37,875 bases of DNA from Candidatus Omnitrophota bacterium (GCA_023818695.1 JAMWCF010000001.1:659306-697180); one strand, 5' to 3'. Shown: positions 8,774 to 18,347, counted from the first letter of the stretch. Program-made: numbers and translations. Notes: generated by a model from the letters alone, not told the origin.

Positions 8774-10015
8774 GGGTGCCAGGTCCACCTCGTGGTAGAC
8801 CTGCGTGGCGGCTGGATCCCGCCCTCGGGCGTTGGCCACCCACAGCTTTGGGAAAGCGTAGACAACCGATTGGACGTTGCTTTTCGGGGCGATCGCCCTG
8901 GCGATCGACATCCCGATCTCCGGGTCAACCTGTCCGTAAAACTGCCGCAGAAGCAGTCCCTGCCCTTTATACCGGGTCTCATAGGCCCCTGAACCCTCCG
9001 GAGACTCCAGACCCGGTTTGTCCGGATCTCCCTTGGAGGCGGTCTGCAGATCCCTGACCTGCGGATCGAACGCGGTGTCAGCTCGAAAGATCACGTTCTC
9101 GACCGAAATCCGGTAGGGGGCTTCCGGCTCCTGGTCGATCCAGAAGACGGCGCAGTGGGATTTCGTCGTCTCCAGGGCGACAGCCCGTTTGGTCTGCGCG
9201 TCGCTGAACAGGTAATTGTAGCCGGTGGTCCTCTCGGCCGTCCGAATGATCTCAACCGCCTCTTCCAGCTCCTCGCTCTCCTGCAAAACCCGCCGCAGGA
9301 GAAACGGCATCGGGGTTCCCTTCATATCCTGGTCCACCGTCTCGGAACCGATCTCCCCGACAGCGATCCCCTCCTCATTGATGCCGGAGATCACGCCGGT
9401 GAAACCGAGCCAGCCGAGACTCACGAACCGCTTGCCGTTCTTCGGGTGATGCACGAAAACAGCCGCGTAGCGCTGGACGTCCGACTGAATCGCCCAGTCC
9501 AGGTTGCGGATGTGAACCATCCGGCCGTCCCGGGTGGCCCGGCCGAACGCGGCAAAAGCAGCGCAGGTGGTGGCCATCAGCTCCGGCAGGGCGTGGACCC
9601 GCTCCAGCGTCTTGAGCGGGATTCCGGAAGCGTCGGCAAGCCCCCGCATCTCTTCCAGGAAGGAAGCGGGCACGTGCGGCTTCATGGCCGCCCAGGTCTG
9701 GTCCAGCTTCCGGTAGGCGAGCCAGGTCCCCATCATCGGGATCCCAACCTCCCTCTTGATGAAGGCCATCACGTTGTCAACGGAGGCCTTGACCTGCCGG
9801 GGCATGAGGGAACCGTGCTGGTACCCCATCTCGTAGGGGGACCCGGAAAGGAAAAGGACGGGAATTGTTTCGTGGATCCAGGAGAGTTCGCCCGGAGGGA
9901 TCGTTTTCAGGATCGGTTTGGCTTCCTGCGGACCAGCGCAGCCGTTCATGACCAGCGCGGCGCAGGCGGCCATCAGCCAGCGGCCGGCATTCGATTTTAC
10001 TGCCGCACCCCTCAC
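8735..10015 (-). CDS. C45-family / acyltransferase-type Ntn hydrolase, probable lipoprotein
   Basis: Lipobox VMNGCAGPQ; LSGSPYEMGYQHGSLM; ATTCAAFAAFGRATRDGRMVHIRNLDW with the nucleophilic-Cys region; NEEGIAVGEIG. Confidence 0.8.
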   Translation of the reverse strand: MRGAAVKSNAGRWLMAACAALVMNGCAGPQEAKPILKTIPPGELSWIHETIPVLFLSGSPYEMGYQHGSLMPRQVKASVDNVMAFIKREVGIPMMGTWLAYRKLDQTWAAMKPHVPASFLEEMRGLADASGIPLKTLERVHALPELMATTCAAFAAFGRATRDGRMVHIRNLDWAIQSDVQRYAAVFVHHPKNGKRFVSLGWLGFTGVISGINEEGIAVGEIGSETVDQDMKGTPMPFLLRRVLQESEELEEAVEIIRTAERTTGYNYLFSDAQTKRAVALETTKSHCAVFWIDQEPEAPYRISVENVIFRADTAFDPQVRDLQTASKGDPDKPGLESPEGSGAYETRYKGQGLLLRQFYGQVDPEIGMSIARAIAPKSNVQSVVYAFPKLWVANARGRDPAATQVYHEVDLAPLFQVSLEEGIDR

Positions 10016-11376
10016 CGGTCCTTACCTTCCTTACTCTCTTCAGAATAGACGCCGGCCAGCGCCTCAATCCCATCGACCATCAGCTCCCCGAAGGAAGGGC
10101 CGTACCAGGTCATCCAGGATTCGTAGCTGCCGTCCCGAAACTCCTGCGGGGTCACGGCGTAGCCGAGATAGCCGTTGGCATATCCCAGGAGCAGCGGTTC
10201 GACTCCCTGCGACACCAGTCTGTGTCTCAACCCCTGTCCCAGACCGGTGGTCAATTCCGCCGACAGAGGGACGAAAATCAGCCGGTCCAAAGCGATGAGA
10301 TTGAGGTAGGCGGAGGTCGGCCGCATCATCCTGCCTATCAAGGAAGGAACCGGCACCGGCCCCAGGCGGACCTGTGGAGAGGGCAGATTCATCCGCCATC
10401 CCCAGGTCACCACGTCCCCTTTCGGGGAGAGTTTCAGCCGGCTGACAATCGCGCCGGCCTGCTCGGCGATGCCCTGGGAGAAGTTCCTGATCTTTTCTTC
10501 CGGATCAGACGCCAGCTGGCCGCTGGGCCTTAAATCCCCCGCCGCTCCGTTGACAAACAGGCAGACGGAATCGGGATAGGCCGTCTCCAGCAGACGGGAA
10601 ACCTCCCCTGGGAAATCGCCGCTGAAACGCATGTCCTGGGACCCCAAAAGGGTCGGATGGGCCGCGGCGTTCACCAGGATGGCCAGCGGTTTCTTCTTTT
10701 CCACCGATTCGACCATGAAAACCGTGATCTTCGGGTCGGTGGGTCCGAGGGGATTCCTCCTGTTCTCTGTCAAACCCAGCACCGGAGCGGATTCGACCCC
10801 CCATTGAACCGGTTCCATCCGTTCCAGCGCCTGCCGGATGGACCAGATAATCCGGGCCTTCAGCCCCTCGATGACCTCGGGATCATACTCTCCGAAGACC
10901 ATCTCATACAGGAACCCCGGAGCGATAGCCCCCATACCCGAATGGGTGTGCGTGGCGCACAGGACGACCGATTGTCGGTAAAGCTTGAACTCCTTGGCGA
11001 TCTGCTTGAAGAGCTGTTCCGCCAGCGGAGGGGGGAAAATCAGCAGGTCCGCCGAAACAAAAACCGCTGTGTCGGTCCCGTCGCTTAAGACCAGGGTCCG
11101 AACGTAAAGGGAGTCCCGGATGCCGGTGGAGGGCTTTCCCTTCCTCTTCGAGTAGCCGGCCAGCGGCGTGCCGACCGCTGGGGTGATCTCCACCTTGGCG
11201 GCTCCCGCGGTGATTTTGGCCGGTTTCTGTCTCTGAATCTGGCTCTGGATCTTCTCCAGCGGAATCTTGGCCAGCGTGGTCGAGCCGTGTACCGACGCGC
11301 AGCCCAAAGGAAAAACGCAGATCAGGCCGGCCGCCGCAACAAGCGCGATCCCGAAAAACGCCGGATACCGTTTCAT
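10012..11376 (-). CDS. Neutral/alkaline ceramidase-like (N-terminal domain) lipoprotein
   Basis: Start MKRYPAFFGIALVAAAGLICVFPLGCASVHG at 11376; AGAAKVEITPAVGTPLAGY, VVLCATHTHSGMGAIAPG, CLFVNGAAGDLRP. Confidence 0.83.
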   Translation of the reverse strand: MKRYPAFFGIALVAAAGLICVFPLGCASVHGSTTLAKIPLEKIQSQIQRQKPAKITAGAAKVEITPAVGTPLAGYSKRKGKPSTGIRDSLYVRTLVLSDGTDTAVFVSADLLIFPPPLAEQLFKQIAKEFKLYRQSVVLCATHTHSGMGAIAPGFLYEMVFGEYDPEVIEGLKARIIWSIRQALERMEPVQWGVESAPVLGLTENRRNPLGPTDPKITVFMVESVEKKKPLAILVNAAAHPTLLGSQDMRFSGDFPGEVSRLLETAYPDSVCLFVNGAAGDLRPSGQLASDPEEKIRNFSQGIAEQAGAIVSRLKLSPKGDVVTWGWRMNLPSPQVRLGPVPVPSLIGRMMRPTSAYLNLIALDRLIFVPLSAELTTGLGQGLRHRLVSQGVEPLLLGYANGYLGYAVTPQEFRDGSYESWMTWYGPSFGELMVDGIEALAGVYSEESKEGKDR

Positions 11377-11774
11377 AACCGATCCCCTTTCCGGCGAGCG
11401 GGATACCGCGCCTCCACAATAGTCTTCATCCCGCCCCGCACGTTGAACTCCCCCGTGACAACCACCCAGACCGGCTTGACCGCCTTGACGAAATCCCGCA
11501 GAATCCGGTTCACAGCGTTCTCCTGAAAAATCCCCACATTCCGGAAACCGTTGATGTAAAACTTCAACGCCTTGAGCTCGACGCACCATTTCCGCGGAAG
11601 GTAGCGGATGGTGATCGTCCCGAAATCCGGCAGGCCGGTTCTCGGGCAGACCGACGTGAATTCGTCGATTGCAATGGTGATCTCGTAGCCGGCGTACTGG
11701 TTGGGCCAGCATTCCAGCTCCGGAAGCTTCTCCTTGATCCCCGACGCGGCGTGGGCTTTCGTGTATGCAGGCAT
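11373..11774 (-). CDS. queF: NADPH-dependent 7-cyano-7-deazaguanine reductase
   Basis: DEFTSVCPRTGLPDFGTITIRYLPRKWCVELKALKFYINGFRNVGIFQENAVNRI; catalytic Cys and substrate Glu motif. Confidence 0.95.
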   Translation of the reverse strand: MPAYTKAHAASGIKEKLPELECWPNQYAGYEITIAIDEFTSVCPRTGLPDFGTITIRYLPRKWCVELKALKFYINGFRNVGIFQENAVNRILRDFVKAVKPVWVVVTGEFNVRGGMKTIVEARYPARRKGDRL

Positions 11775-11792
11775 CGTCTGCCGCTTATTTTA

Positions 11793-12668
11793 TCACGCCG
11801 CAAGGGTAATAATGGCGGCACCGGCCAGCATGACAGCGGTCGCCGCCATCCTCTGACGGAAGGCCGGCTCCCGGTAGAGCAAACCGCCGTAGAGGACGGA
11901 GACCAGCAGACTCAACCTTTTGATCGCGATGAAATAGGCGACCGGTGCCTCGCGGATCCCCAGGCAATGCATCAGGAAAGCTCCCGACATCACCAGGCCG
12001 GCCAGCATGTAAAGAGGCAGCTGGGCCCGCAGCTGCCCGCCGAGGCGCCGCAGGTCCCCTTTCGCCCGGGCCGCAACCAGCGCGCAGAGAATCAGGGCGT
12101 CCAGCGACAGATAGATGAAAGGAAACGACTCCGGGCTGGAGAGCAGGACCGCCCGCTTGCTCAAGACCGAGGTGATGCTGTACAAGGCGGCGGTGATCAT
12201 CATCAGCCGGATCCCCTCGTTCTTGAGCATCGCCCGCACCGGCTCCAGGGGCCCATGCACGGCCAGCTCCGCGTGGAGGGCGTACGCCCCGACAGTAACC
12301 GCCACCACCCCGATGAAGCCGGCCATGGTCACCGCTTCTCCCAGAAAGAGCCAGCCGGTCGCCACCGTCAGCAGAGGGGTGAAAGCCTGGAACGGGATGA
12401 CCAGCGACAGCAGCCCCTTCTTCATCGATTTCAGCGCGCAGAGGTAGGCGGTCAACTCCAGGGGGATCATCATGCCGGTCACTTTCCAGAATTCCCAGGA
12501 CAGAGCGGGCAGGCCGGCGTTCAGGAAAACCAGCAGCAGCCACGGCAGAGAGAAGAGGACCTTCGCCCAGGCCACTGTTGCTTCGTCCGCCCGGGCAAGA
12601 AGCTTTTTGGCGATGGCGTCGGATGTGCCGATCAGCAGAGCGCAGGCAAGACCAAAGGAGATCCACAT
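11793..12668 (-). CDS. EamA/DMT-family transporter
   Basis: ~10 TM segments; FQAFTPLLTVATGWLFLGEAVTMAGFIGVVAVTVGAYAL. Confidence 0.85.
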   Translation of the reverse strand: MWISFGLACALLIGTSDAIAKKLLARADEATVAWAKVLFSLPWLLLVFLNAGLPALSWEFWKVTGMMIPLELTAYLCALKSMKKGLLSLVIPFQAFTPLLTVATGWLFLGEAVTMAGFIGVVAVTVGAYALHAELAVHGPLEPVRAMLKNEGIRLMMITAALYSITSVLSKRAVLLSSPESFPFIYLSLDALILCALVAARAKGDLRRLGGQLRAQLPLYMLAGLVMSGAFLMHCLGIREAPVAYFIAIKRLSLLVSVLYGGLLYREPAFRQRMAATAVMLAGAAIITLAA

Positions 12669-12681
12669 CAGGGGCGGCTGG

Positions 12682-13860
12682 TCAAATCGTTTCCAGGATA
12701 AGGCACTTCAGATACTTCGATTCCGGGTGGGTCAGCAGGATCGGGTGGTCCTTCGACTGGGTCCGATTCTCCAGCAAGCGGACGGCCCGGCCGGCCCCCA
12801 CGCTGGCCTGGCGAAGCGTCTCCAGGAACAGCTCCTCCGTCATATTGTAGGAGCAGGAACAGGTGATCAGGATCCCTTCCGGTTTCAGGAGCCGCATGGC
12901 CCGCAGGTTGATCTCCCGGTATCCCCGCTTGGCGCCCTGCAGTTCCGCTTTGCTCTTCGCAAAAGCCGGGGGATCCAGAATCACCAGGTCGAACTGTTCG
13001 CCCTGCTTCTCCATTTCTCTCAACCGGTCGAAAGCGTTGGCCTTCTCGGCCCGGATATTTTTGAACCCGTTCAAAGCGGCGTTCTCTTGAAGCAGGTTCA
13101 AGGCCTGTTCCGAATCTTCGATGGCGACGACCTCCTGCGCCGTGCCGGCGGCCTGCAGACTGAACCCCCCTTGGTAGGCGAAAACGTCCAGCACCCTGCC
13201 CTTGGCGAACGAGCCGCTGTGAATCCGATTCTCCCTCTGGTCAAGATAGGCGCCGGTCTTCTGCGCTCGGGAGAAATCGACGATGTAGCGGCGCTTTCCC
13301 TCCGTCACCTCCACCCTCTTCGGCTCTTCGCCGAAAAGGAGCTTCCTTTCAGCCGACAACCCTTCCAGCTTCCGGACGGGGGAGTCGTTCCATCCCAGCA
13401 CCGCCTTGGCGCCGGTGAACTCCACCGCCAGTTCCACCAGAAGAGGCAGCAGCTGCTCTATCCCGAGACTCAAAACCTGGAACACCAGAATATCGGCGTA
13501 CCTGTCCACGATCAGCCCCGGGAAGCCGTCCGCTTCCGAAAAAACGAGCCGGCAGGCGTTGGAATCGGTGACGATCCTCTTTCTGTAGGCAACAGCCGCC
13601 TCGAAGCGGCCGGCCCAGAAATCCCTGTCGATCTGCTCCTGCGGATCCTGGGTGAGCATCCGCAGGGCGATCTTCGACGCCGCGTTGTAGAAGGCCTGCC
13701 CCAGCAGCTGCCCGTCGGGGGCCTTGACGCGGACAACCGCTCCCGAGGAGGGGCCGTCGGCCGTTTTCAGGTCGTCCTTGTAGATCCAGGGATGCCCCGT
13801 TTCGTACCACCGGACCCCTTTGTGCGTGATCGTGACTTCACCCTTCACTTCGTGACCCAT
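12682..13860 (-). CDS. Class I rRNA methyltransferase with PUA-type N-terminus (RlmI/RlmK-like)
   Basis: VRVKAPDGQLLGQAFYN, FPGLIVDRYADILVFQVLS, VLDVFAYQGGFSLQAA, VILDPPAFAKSK, ITCSCSYNM. Confidence 0.9.
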   Translation of the reverse strand: MGHEVKGEVTITHKGVRWYETGHPWIYKDDLKTADGPSSGAVVRVKAPDGQLLGQAFYNAASKIALRMLTQDPQEQIDRDFWAGRFEAAVAYRKRIVTDSNACRLVFSEADGFPGLIVDRYADILVFQVLSLGIEQLLPLLVELAVEFTGAKAVLGWNDSPVRKLEGLSAERKLLFGEEPKRVEVTEGKRRYIVDFSRAQKTGAYLDQRENRIHSGSFAKGRVLDVFAYQGGFSLQAAGTAQEVVAIEDSEQALNLLQENAALNGFKNIRAEKANAFDRLREMEKQGEQFDLVILDPPAFAKSKAELQGAKRGYREINLRAMRLLKPEGILITCSCSYNMTEELFLETLRQASVGAGRAVRLLENRTQSKDHPILLTHPESKYLKCLILETI

Positions 13861-14438
13861 TCTCCCGATGGCTGCTGGATCTTCTCTCCCGGCTCCGCTC
13901 TCTCCCTCTGCTCCTGGGCGAAAGCGGCTTTGACGGTGGCCATGGCATCCCCGGGAAGATTGTTCTGCTCAATGATCGTCCGGTAAATCAGCTCCCGGTC
14001 CCGGTTCTCCTGCTCCACCAGAGCGGTCACTTCCGGAGTGGAAACCAGCGCGCTGACAAGCCCCTGGTTGTTTTCCCCGACCCATCCCTTCATCTTGTAT
14101 TCCTTCAACTGCTTGTACCGATCCCGACGGGAATCGATCGCCCGCTGGGCCTCCGGCGTCATGAACTTCAGCTGCGGCGACGCCGCCCAGGCGGAGGGAA
14201 CCAACCAGTCGCCCAGTCGGCTGCGCGGCTTCTGCGCCGATTTCGGCTCGGGGTTCACCATATCCTCAATGGAGCTGGCCGTTTCCTTGACCTGCCGCAC
14301 ATCCAGCGTGATGTGGGCCTCAATCTTGATCGGCCTGTCCGGGTCGCCCGCGACCGTGGCCCGGCACGCGGCGACCCCGAGGAGACCCCCCCCAGCCAAT
14401 AAAATCCCAAGCGTCATCGTGCATTGTCTCTTCAACAT
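13845..14438 (-). CDS. YdbL-like (DUF1318) protein with N-terminal YnbE-like lipoprotein segment
   Basis: Lipobox LLGVAAC; YnbE-like DPDRPIKIEAHITLDVRQVKETASSIEDMVN; C-terminal YdbL-like ALVEQENRDRELIYRTIIEQNNLPGD...RAEPGEKIQQPSGEWVTK. Confidence 0.82.
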   Translation of the reverse strand: MLKRQCTMTLGILLAGGGLLGVAACRATVAGDPDRPIKIEAHITLDVRQVKETASSIEDMVNPEPKSAQKPRSRLGDWLVPSAWAASPQLKFMTPEAQRAIDSRRDRYKQLKEYKMKGWVGENNQGLVSALVSTPEVTALVEQENRDRELIYRTIIEQNNLPGDAMATVKAAFAQEQRERAEPGEKIQQPSGEWVTK

Positions 14439-14449
14439 GGACTCCCCCC

Positions 14450-15166
14450 TTATAAGATCAGCTCTTTTAAGACCGCCACCGACTCTTTATCCACTCGTAT
14501 CTTCAGATTCAGAAGATGGTCCCCATCGAGATAGAGATCGACCAGATACCGACTTTCATCGGTCCGGACGTCGATCTTTCCCACCTGATAATGAAACAGC
14601 TCCTGGCCTTTCAGCGCCGTCAGCAACTGCCGCCGAGCGTCTCCCTCCGGCATGAAGCTTAAGAGCTGGCGCATCAGTTCGCCGCTCAATGTTCCGCCGG
14701 GATCATCGGCCTTCAGAGCCGTTTCAACCCTTTCCACGGCCCCTGCCGTCCCTTCCAAATCGATCGCCCCCCGCAGCAGACCCGCGGCCTTCCATTCCCC
14801 TTTGCCGACCGTCCGGTCCAGCGCGGCCAAATCCAGCTCCACCTGCCGAACCTGCACCGCCCATTTGCAATCCCCTCGGATCCAGCGGCGGGGGTCGGTC
14901 TGCAGCAGGACGCTTCCGGCCGACAGGATCCGGGTCCCATCGATCGTTTTCCAGTTTACCGAAATCGCCTCCACCTTGAAATGGGGAACAAACCGCAGCC
15001 GCCGGATCTCCACTTTCGTTTCCGGAACCTGTTCTTGAACGCGCGAGCTCACAGCAAGGGAGATCCAGGAAGCCCCGCCCGGCGTAGTCACCCAATAGAG
15101 CAGCGCCCCGGCCGCCAGAACCCCGAGGCACAGCAGGACGGCGAAAACCAGGAGAACTCTTTTCAC
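14450..15166 (-). CDS. Membrane-anchored AsmA/YdbH-like protein (238 aa)
   Basis: GTG start at 15166; KRVLLVFAVLLCLGVLAAGALLYWVTTPGGASWISLAVSSRVQEQVPETKVEIRRLRFVPHFKVEAISVNW, a single N-terminal TM then amphipathic beta repeats; adjacent to the YdbL-like gene. Confidence 0.6.
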   Translation of the reverse strand: MKRVLLVFAVLLCLGVLAAGALLYWVTTPGGASWISLAVSSRVQEQVPETKVEIRRLRFVPHFKVEAISVNWKTIDGTRILSAGSVLLQTDPRRWIRGDCKWAVQVRQVELDLAALDRTVGKGEWKAAGLLRGAIDLEGTAGAVERVETALKADDPGGTLSGELMRQLLSFMPEGDARRQLLTALKGQELFHYQVGKIDVRTDESRYLVDLYLDGDHLLNLKIRVDKESVAVLKELIL

Positions 15167-15168
15167 GA

Positions 15169-16599
15169 TCAAACGGATAGGAAGACCGGCACCAGGCCGC
15201 CGCCCTGGCTGATGTTCACGATCGGCTCCGGCGAACACCGGCCGACGAAAGCCACCCCCTTGGAGGTCGCGGTGACGCTCAAGGTCACGTAATGCTGCTC
15301 CACCTGAACCCGCCCGCTCTGCTTCAGGACCATCATCGGTACCTTCTCGATTTTCACCTTCTCCTGCGCCACAAAAGACCCCGGGCGGGAAAACGCCTCC
15401 TCCAGGACCTTGCTCCACTCCGCCTCCGAGACCTCCTCCCCGACGACCACCTTCTCCCCCCCGTAGCCGCGGTTCGGCTTGAGCACCAGTGCCTCTCTTT
15501 TCTCACGGACGTACGGAATCAGGTCGATTTCGTTCCCCTGAGGATCCGTGGTTTTCCTCTCAAAAATCAGCCGGGTCCAGGGGACCCGGCGCTTCGAGGC
15601 TCGCAACTCTTGCGGGGTGAAGTAGGAAGCGAACGCGGGGCTGGTGAAGATCTCGCACAGGCTTTTGTGGTCGAACTCGCCGAAAACGGTGGAGACCACC
15701 CTGTTCTGGGCGAAAGCGGCCTCTATCCCTTCCACCGACCCGCCGTGCGTCTTGATGGAGACCACCTCTTCCAGCTGGAAGTCCCTGTAGACGATGTCGA
15801 TCTCCTGCCCCTTCAGCAGGAAGGTTTCCCCTTTGGTTTCCAGCTCGCGGGGGTCTCCGACCAGCGAACGAAACCCTTTCTCCTCAAAGAAGCGCTGGAG
15901 CTGGCTGAACTCGTCGCACCCGCCGGTAATCGTCTCCCGTCTTTCGACCAGCCCCACGCGGCAATCCGGCCGGCCCAGTGCTTTGGAGTGGGCCGCCAGT
16001 TCTCCCAGCAGCAGCTGCCTGTAATCGGCCGGCGGGACCAGATCCACATGGGGGATTTTTTCCTTCAGGGACGGAATCAGGTGAGCGTTCACCAGCTCGG
16101 TGGCGGCCGGCATTAGGTAGACGCAACCCACCCCCACCGCGTTGAACTCGATGATCTGGAAGGAGGAGAGATCCTCTTCCACATTCGGACCCAGATTGGT
16201 GTCGAACCGCTCGAAGACCGTCTGTGGGCGGGGGATCTTGTCGGAATAGCTGTCCTTCAGCCACTTCAGCTCCGCTTCCCTCAAAGGAAGGATTTGCTGG
16301 AGGTTCGGATCTTCGAAGTAACGGGGAAGGATCCTGTTGACGGTCCTGCGGATCGCTCGGAAAAGCCCCTGCAGATACCGGGCGGTGGAACGGCGAAGAA
16401 CCCACGGGGTCAGCGCCACAGGGATGATGTTTTGCTGGTCCGTCTCGGTCCCCTGGATCAACAAACTGCGCTCTCTCAAACGGGCCCGGATCTCGCCGGC
16501 GACGGCGTTCAGCTCGGCCTCCGGCAGCTGCTCGATGGCCGAGAAGACCGCTCGTCCGGAACCTGTCCGCTGCCGCCAGTGCGGCTCGCTATTCCCCAA
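15169..16599 (-). CDS. Circularly permuted ATP-grasp-like protein, substrate unknown
   Basis: FERFDTNLG...[46 protein letters not shown]...[32 protein letters not shown] start. Confidence 0.7.
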   Translation of the reverse strand: MGNSEPHWRQRTGSGRAVFSAIEQLPEAELNAVAGEIRARLRERSLLIQGTETDQQNIIPVALTPWVLRRSTARYLQGLFRAIRRTVNRILPRYFEDPNLQQILPLREAELKWLKDSYSDKIPRPQTVFERFDTNLGPNVEEDLSSFQIIEFNAVGVGCVYLMPAATELVNAHLIPSLKEKIPHVDLVPPADYRQLLLGELAAHSKALGRPDCRVGLVERRETITGGCDEFSQLQRFFEEKGFRSLVGDPRELETKGETFLLKGQEIDIVYRDFQLEEVVSIKTHGGSVEGIEAAFAQNRVVSTVFGEFDHKSLCEIFTSPAFASYFTPQELRASKRRVPWTRLIFERKTTDPQGNEIDLIPYVREKREALVLKPNRGYGGEKVVVGEEVSEAEWSKVLEEAFSRPGSFVAQEKVKIEKVPMMVLKQSGRVQVEQHYVTLSVTATSKGVAFVGRCSPEPIVNISQGGGLVPVFLSV

Positions 16600-17014
16600 T
16601 GATCTTGATCAGCACCCTTTTTTTTCTTCGGCCGTCAAACTCCCCGTAAAAAATCTGCTCCCATGGTCCAAAATCAAGTTTACCATTGGTGACGGCCACC
16701 GTGACGTCCCTTCCGAATAGTTGCCGTTTGATGTGGGAATCCCCGTTGTCCTCCCCGGTGAGATTGTGTTTGTATTTCTTGACGTCGTAAGGAACCAGCT
16801 TCTCCAGGAATTCAGCAAAGTCGCTGTGGAGCCCCTCCTCGTCATCGTTGATGAAGACGGAGGCGGTGATGTGCATGGCGTTGACCAGAACCAGCCCTTC
16901 CTTAATCCCGCTCTTTTTGACCGCCTCCTCCACCTGCGGCGTGATGTTGATGAAGGCCATCCGGGTCTTCGTGTTGAACCAGAGCTCTTCCCTATATGTT
17001 TTCACTAGTCCCAC
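16589..17014 (-). CDS. YjbQ / UPF0047 family protein
   Basis: [75 protein letters not shown]. Confidence 0.92.
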   Translation of the reverse strand: MGLVKTYREELWFNTKTRMAFINITPQVEEAVKKSGIKEGLVLVNAMHITASVFINDDEEGLHSDFAEFLEKLVPYDVKKYKHNLTGEDNGDSHIKRQLFGRDVTVAVTNGKLDFGPWEQIFYGEFDGRRKKRVLIKIIGE

Positions 17015-17982
17015 ACTCCTTGATAGAAATTTCTCGGCCAGGAGTGCTTCTTCAGCTCGGCCAGCGTCCGGGCGTCCAGCGCAGCGCCGTCGCTGACGGC
17101 GCAGTTCCTCTCCACGTTGGAGACTTTGCGCATGCCGGGAATCACGGTCGAAACCGCGGGATGGCTCAAAACGAACCGCAGCGCCAGCTCAGCCAGGGTC
17201 GGGACAGCGGGAGTGAGCAGTTTTTTAAGCGGCTCCACCCGCCGGCAGGTCTCCGCAAGGCGCTCTCCCCTGAAATAACCGGCCCTCCAATCCCCCCGCT
17301 GGAAGCGGGTTTCCGGTGTCAGCGAGCCGGTGAGAGACCCCTCGTCGAACGGCACCCGCACGATGACGGCCACACCGTGTTCCTGACAAAGGGGGAAAAG
17401 CCGTTTCTCCGGGGTCTGGTCGAAAACGTTGTAGATGACCTGCACCGAATCAAGACCGCCGGAGGCGACGAGCTTCAACACCGACTCCGGCTGGTGGTCG
17501 TTGACGGAGATACCGAAGGACCGGATCTTGCCCTGTTTTTTGAGGAGATCGATCGCCGTGCGCCATTCCTGGGAAGCAAGCCAGGCATCCAGCCAGACAT
17601 GGAACTGAAGCAGGTCGATCCGCTCCCGACCAAGGCGCTTGAGACTGGTTTCGGCGCAGCGGACGATCCAGCTGGCGGGAAAGGCCCGTTCGGCGGGCGT
17701 GGACGGAGGGGGCGGCCACTCCATCGTCTTGGAAGGGACTTTCGTGGCGACATACACCTGCCCCCTCCAGTCCCGCAGGGTCTCCCCGAGCACCTTCTCG
17801 CTGTGCCCGTTGCCGTAGACGTAAGCGGTATCGAAGAAGTTGACACCGAGCTCCAGCGCCCGGCGGATCGCCCGCCGGCCCTCCTCATCGTCGCGCGAGC
17901 CCCATCCTCCGCCCAACCCCCAGCAGCCGAAACCGATCTCGGAGACCTGCCAGCCGGTTCTGCCGAAGGGGCGCAGTCGCAT
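17005..17982 (-). CDS. Aldo/keto reductase
   Basis: [75 protein letters not shown]. Confidence 0.93.
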   Translation of the reverse strand: MRLRPFGRTGWQVSEIGFGCWGLGGGWGSRDDEEGRRAIRRALELGVNFFDTAYVYGNGHSEKVLGETLRDWRGQVYVATKVPSKTMEWPPPPSTPAERAFPASWIVRCAETSLKRLGRERIDLLQFHVWLDAWLASQEWRTAIDLLKKQGKIRSFGISVNDHQPESVLKLVASGGLDSVQVIYNVFDQTPEKRLFPLCQEHGVAVIVRVPFDEGSLTGSLTPETRFQRGDWRAGYFRGERLAETCRRVEPLKKLLTPAVPTLAELALRFVLSHPAVSTVIPGMRKVSNVERNCAVSDGAALDARTLAELKKHSWPRNFYQGVWD

Positions 17983-18347
17983 TACTTCTTGTAGGAGGAT
18001 TGCTCCAGGTCGGACATGACAAACTCTGGCTGCATGATCGGCCTGTATCCTTCGGGGACCGGAACGGGGAACGTGACGATCTCGTAGGCCCCCAGCACCG
18101 ACCGGGCGATCGCGTAGCCGACTCCCTTGGCCAGCCCCCAGGAGAGCCCGACGCCGGGCCCGTCCTCCTGCCAGACGAGAGAGGTCTGCTTGAAAATCTC
18201 CATCCAGCCGGTGGCGGCGTTGGCGATGCCCCGGAAAAGTTTTTTCACCACCAGGGCGCCGGTCTCCTCCTCGGCGGCCAGCGCTGGCTGCGCCGCCGCA
18301 GCCATAACCAATCCGATGATCATGAAAGCTGCAAGAATTTTCTTCAT
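17982..18347 (-). CDS. Secreted TIGR04073-like (exosortase-system-associated) protein
   Basis: MKKILAAFMIIGLVMAAAAQPALAAEEETGALVVKKLFRGIANAATGWMEIFKQ...GVGYAIARSVLGAYEIVTFPVPVPEGYRPIMQPEFV. Confidence 0.75.
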   Translation of the reverse strand: MKKILAAFMIIGLVMAAAAQPALAAEEETGALVVKKLFRGIANAATGWMEIFKQTSLVWQEDGPGVGLSWGLAKGVGYAIARSVLGAYEIVTFPVPVPEGYRPIMQPEFVMSDLEQSSYKK

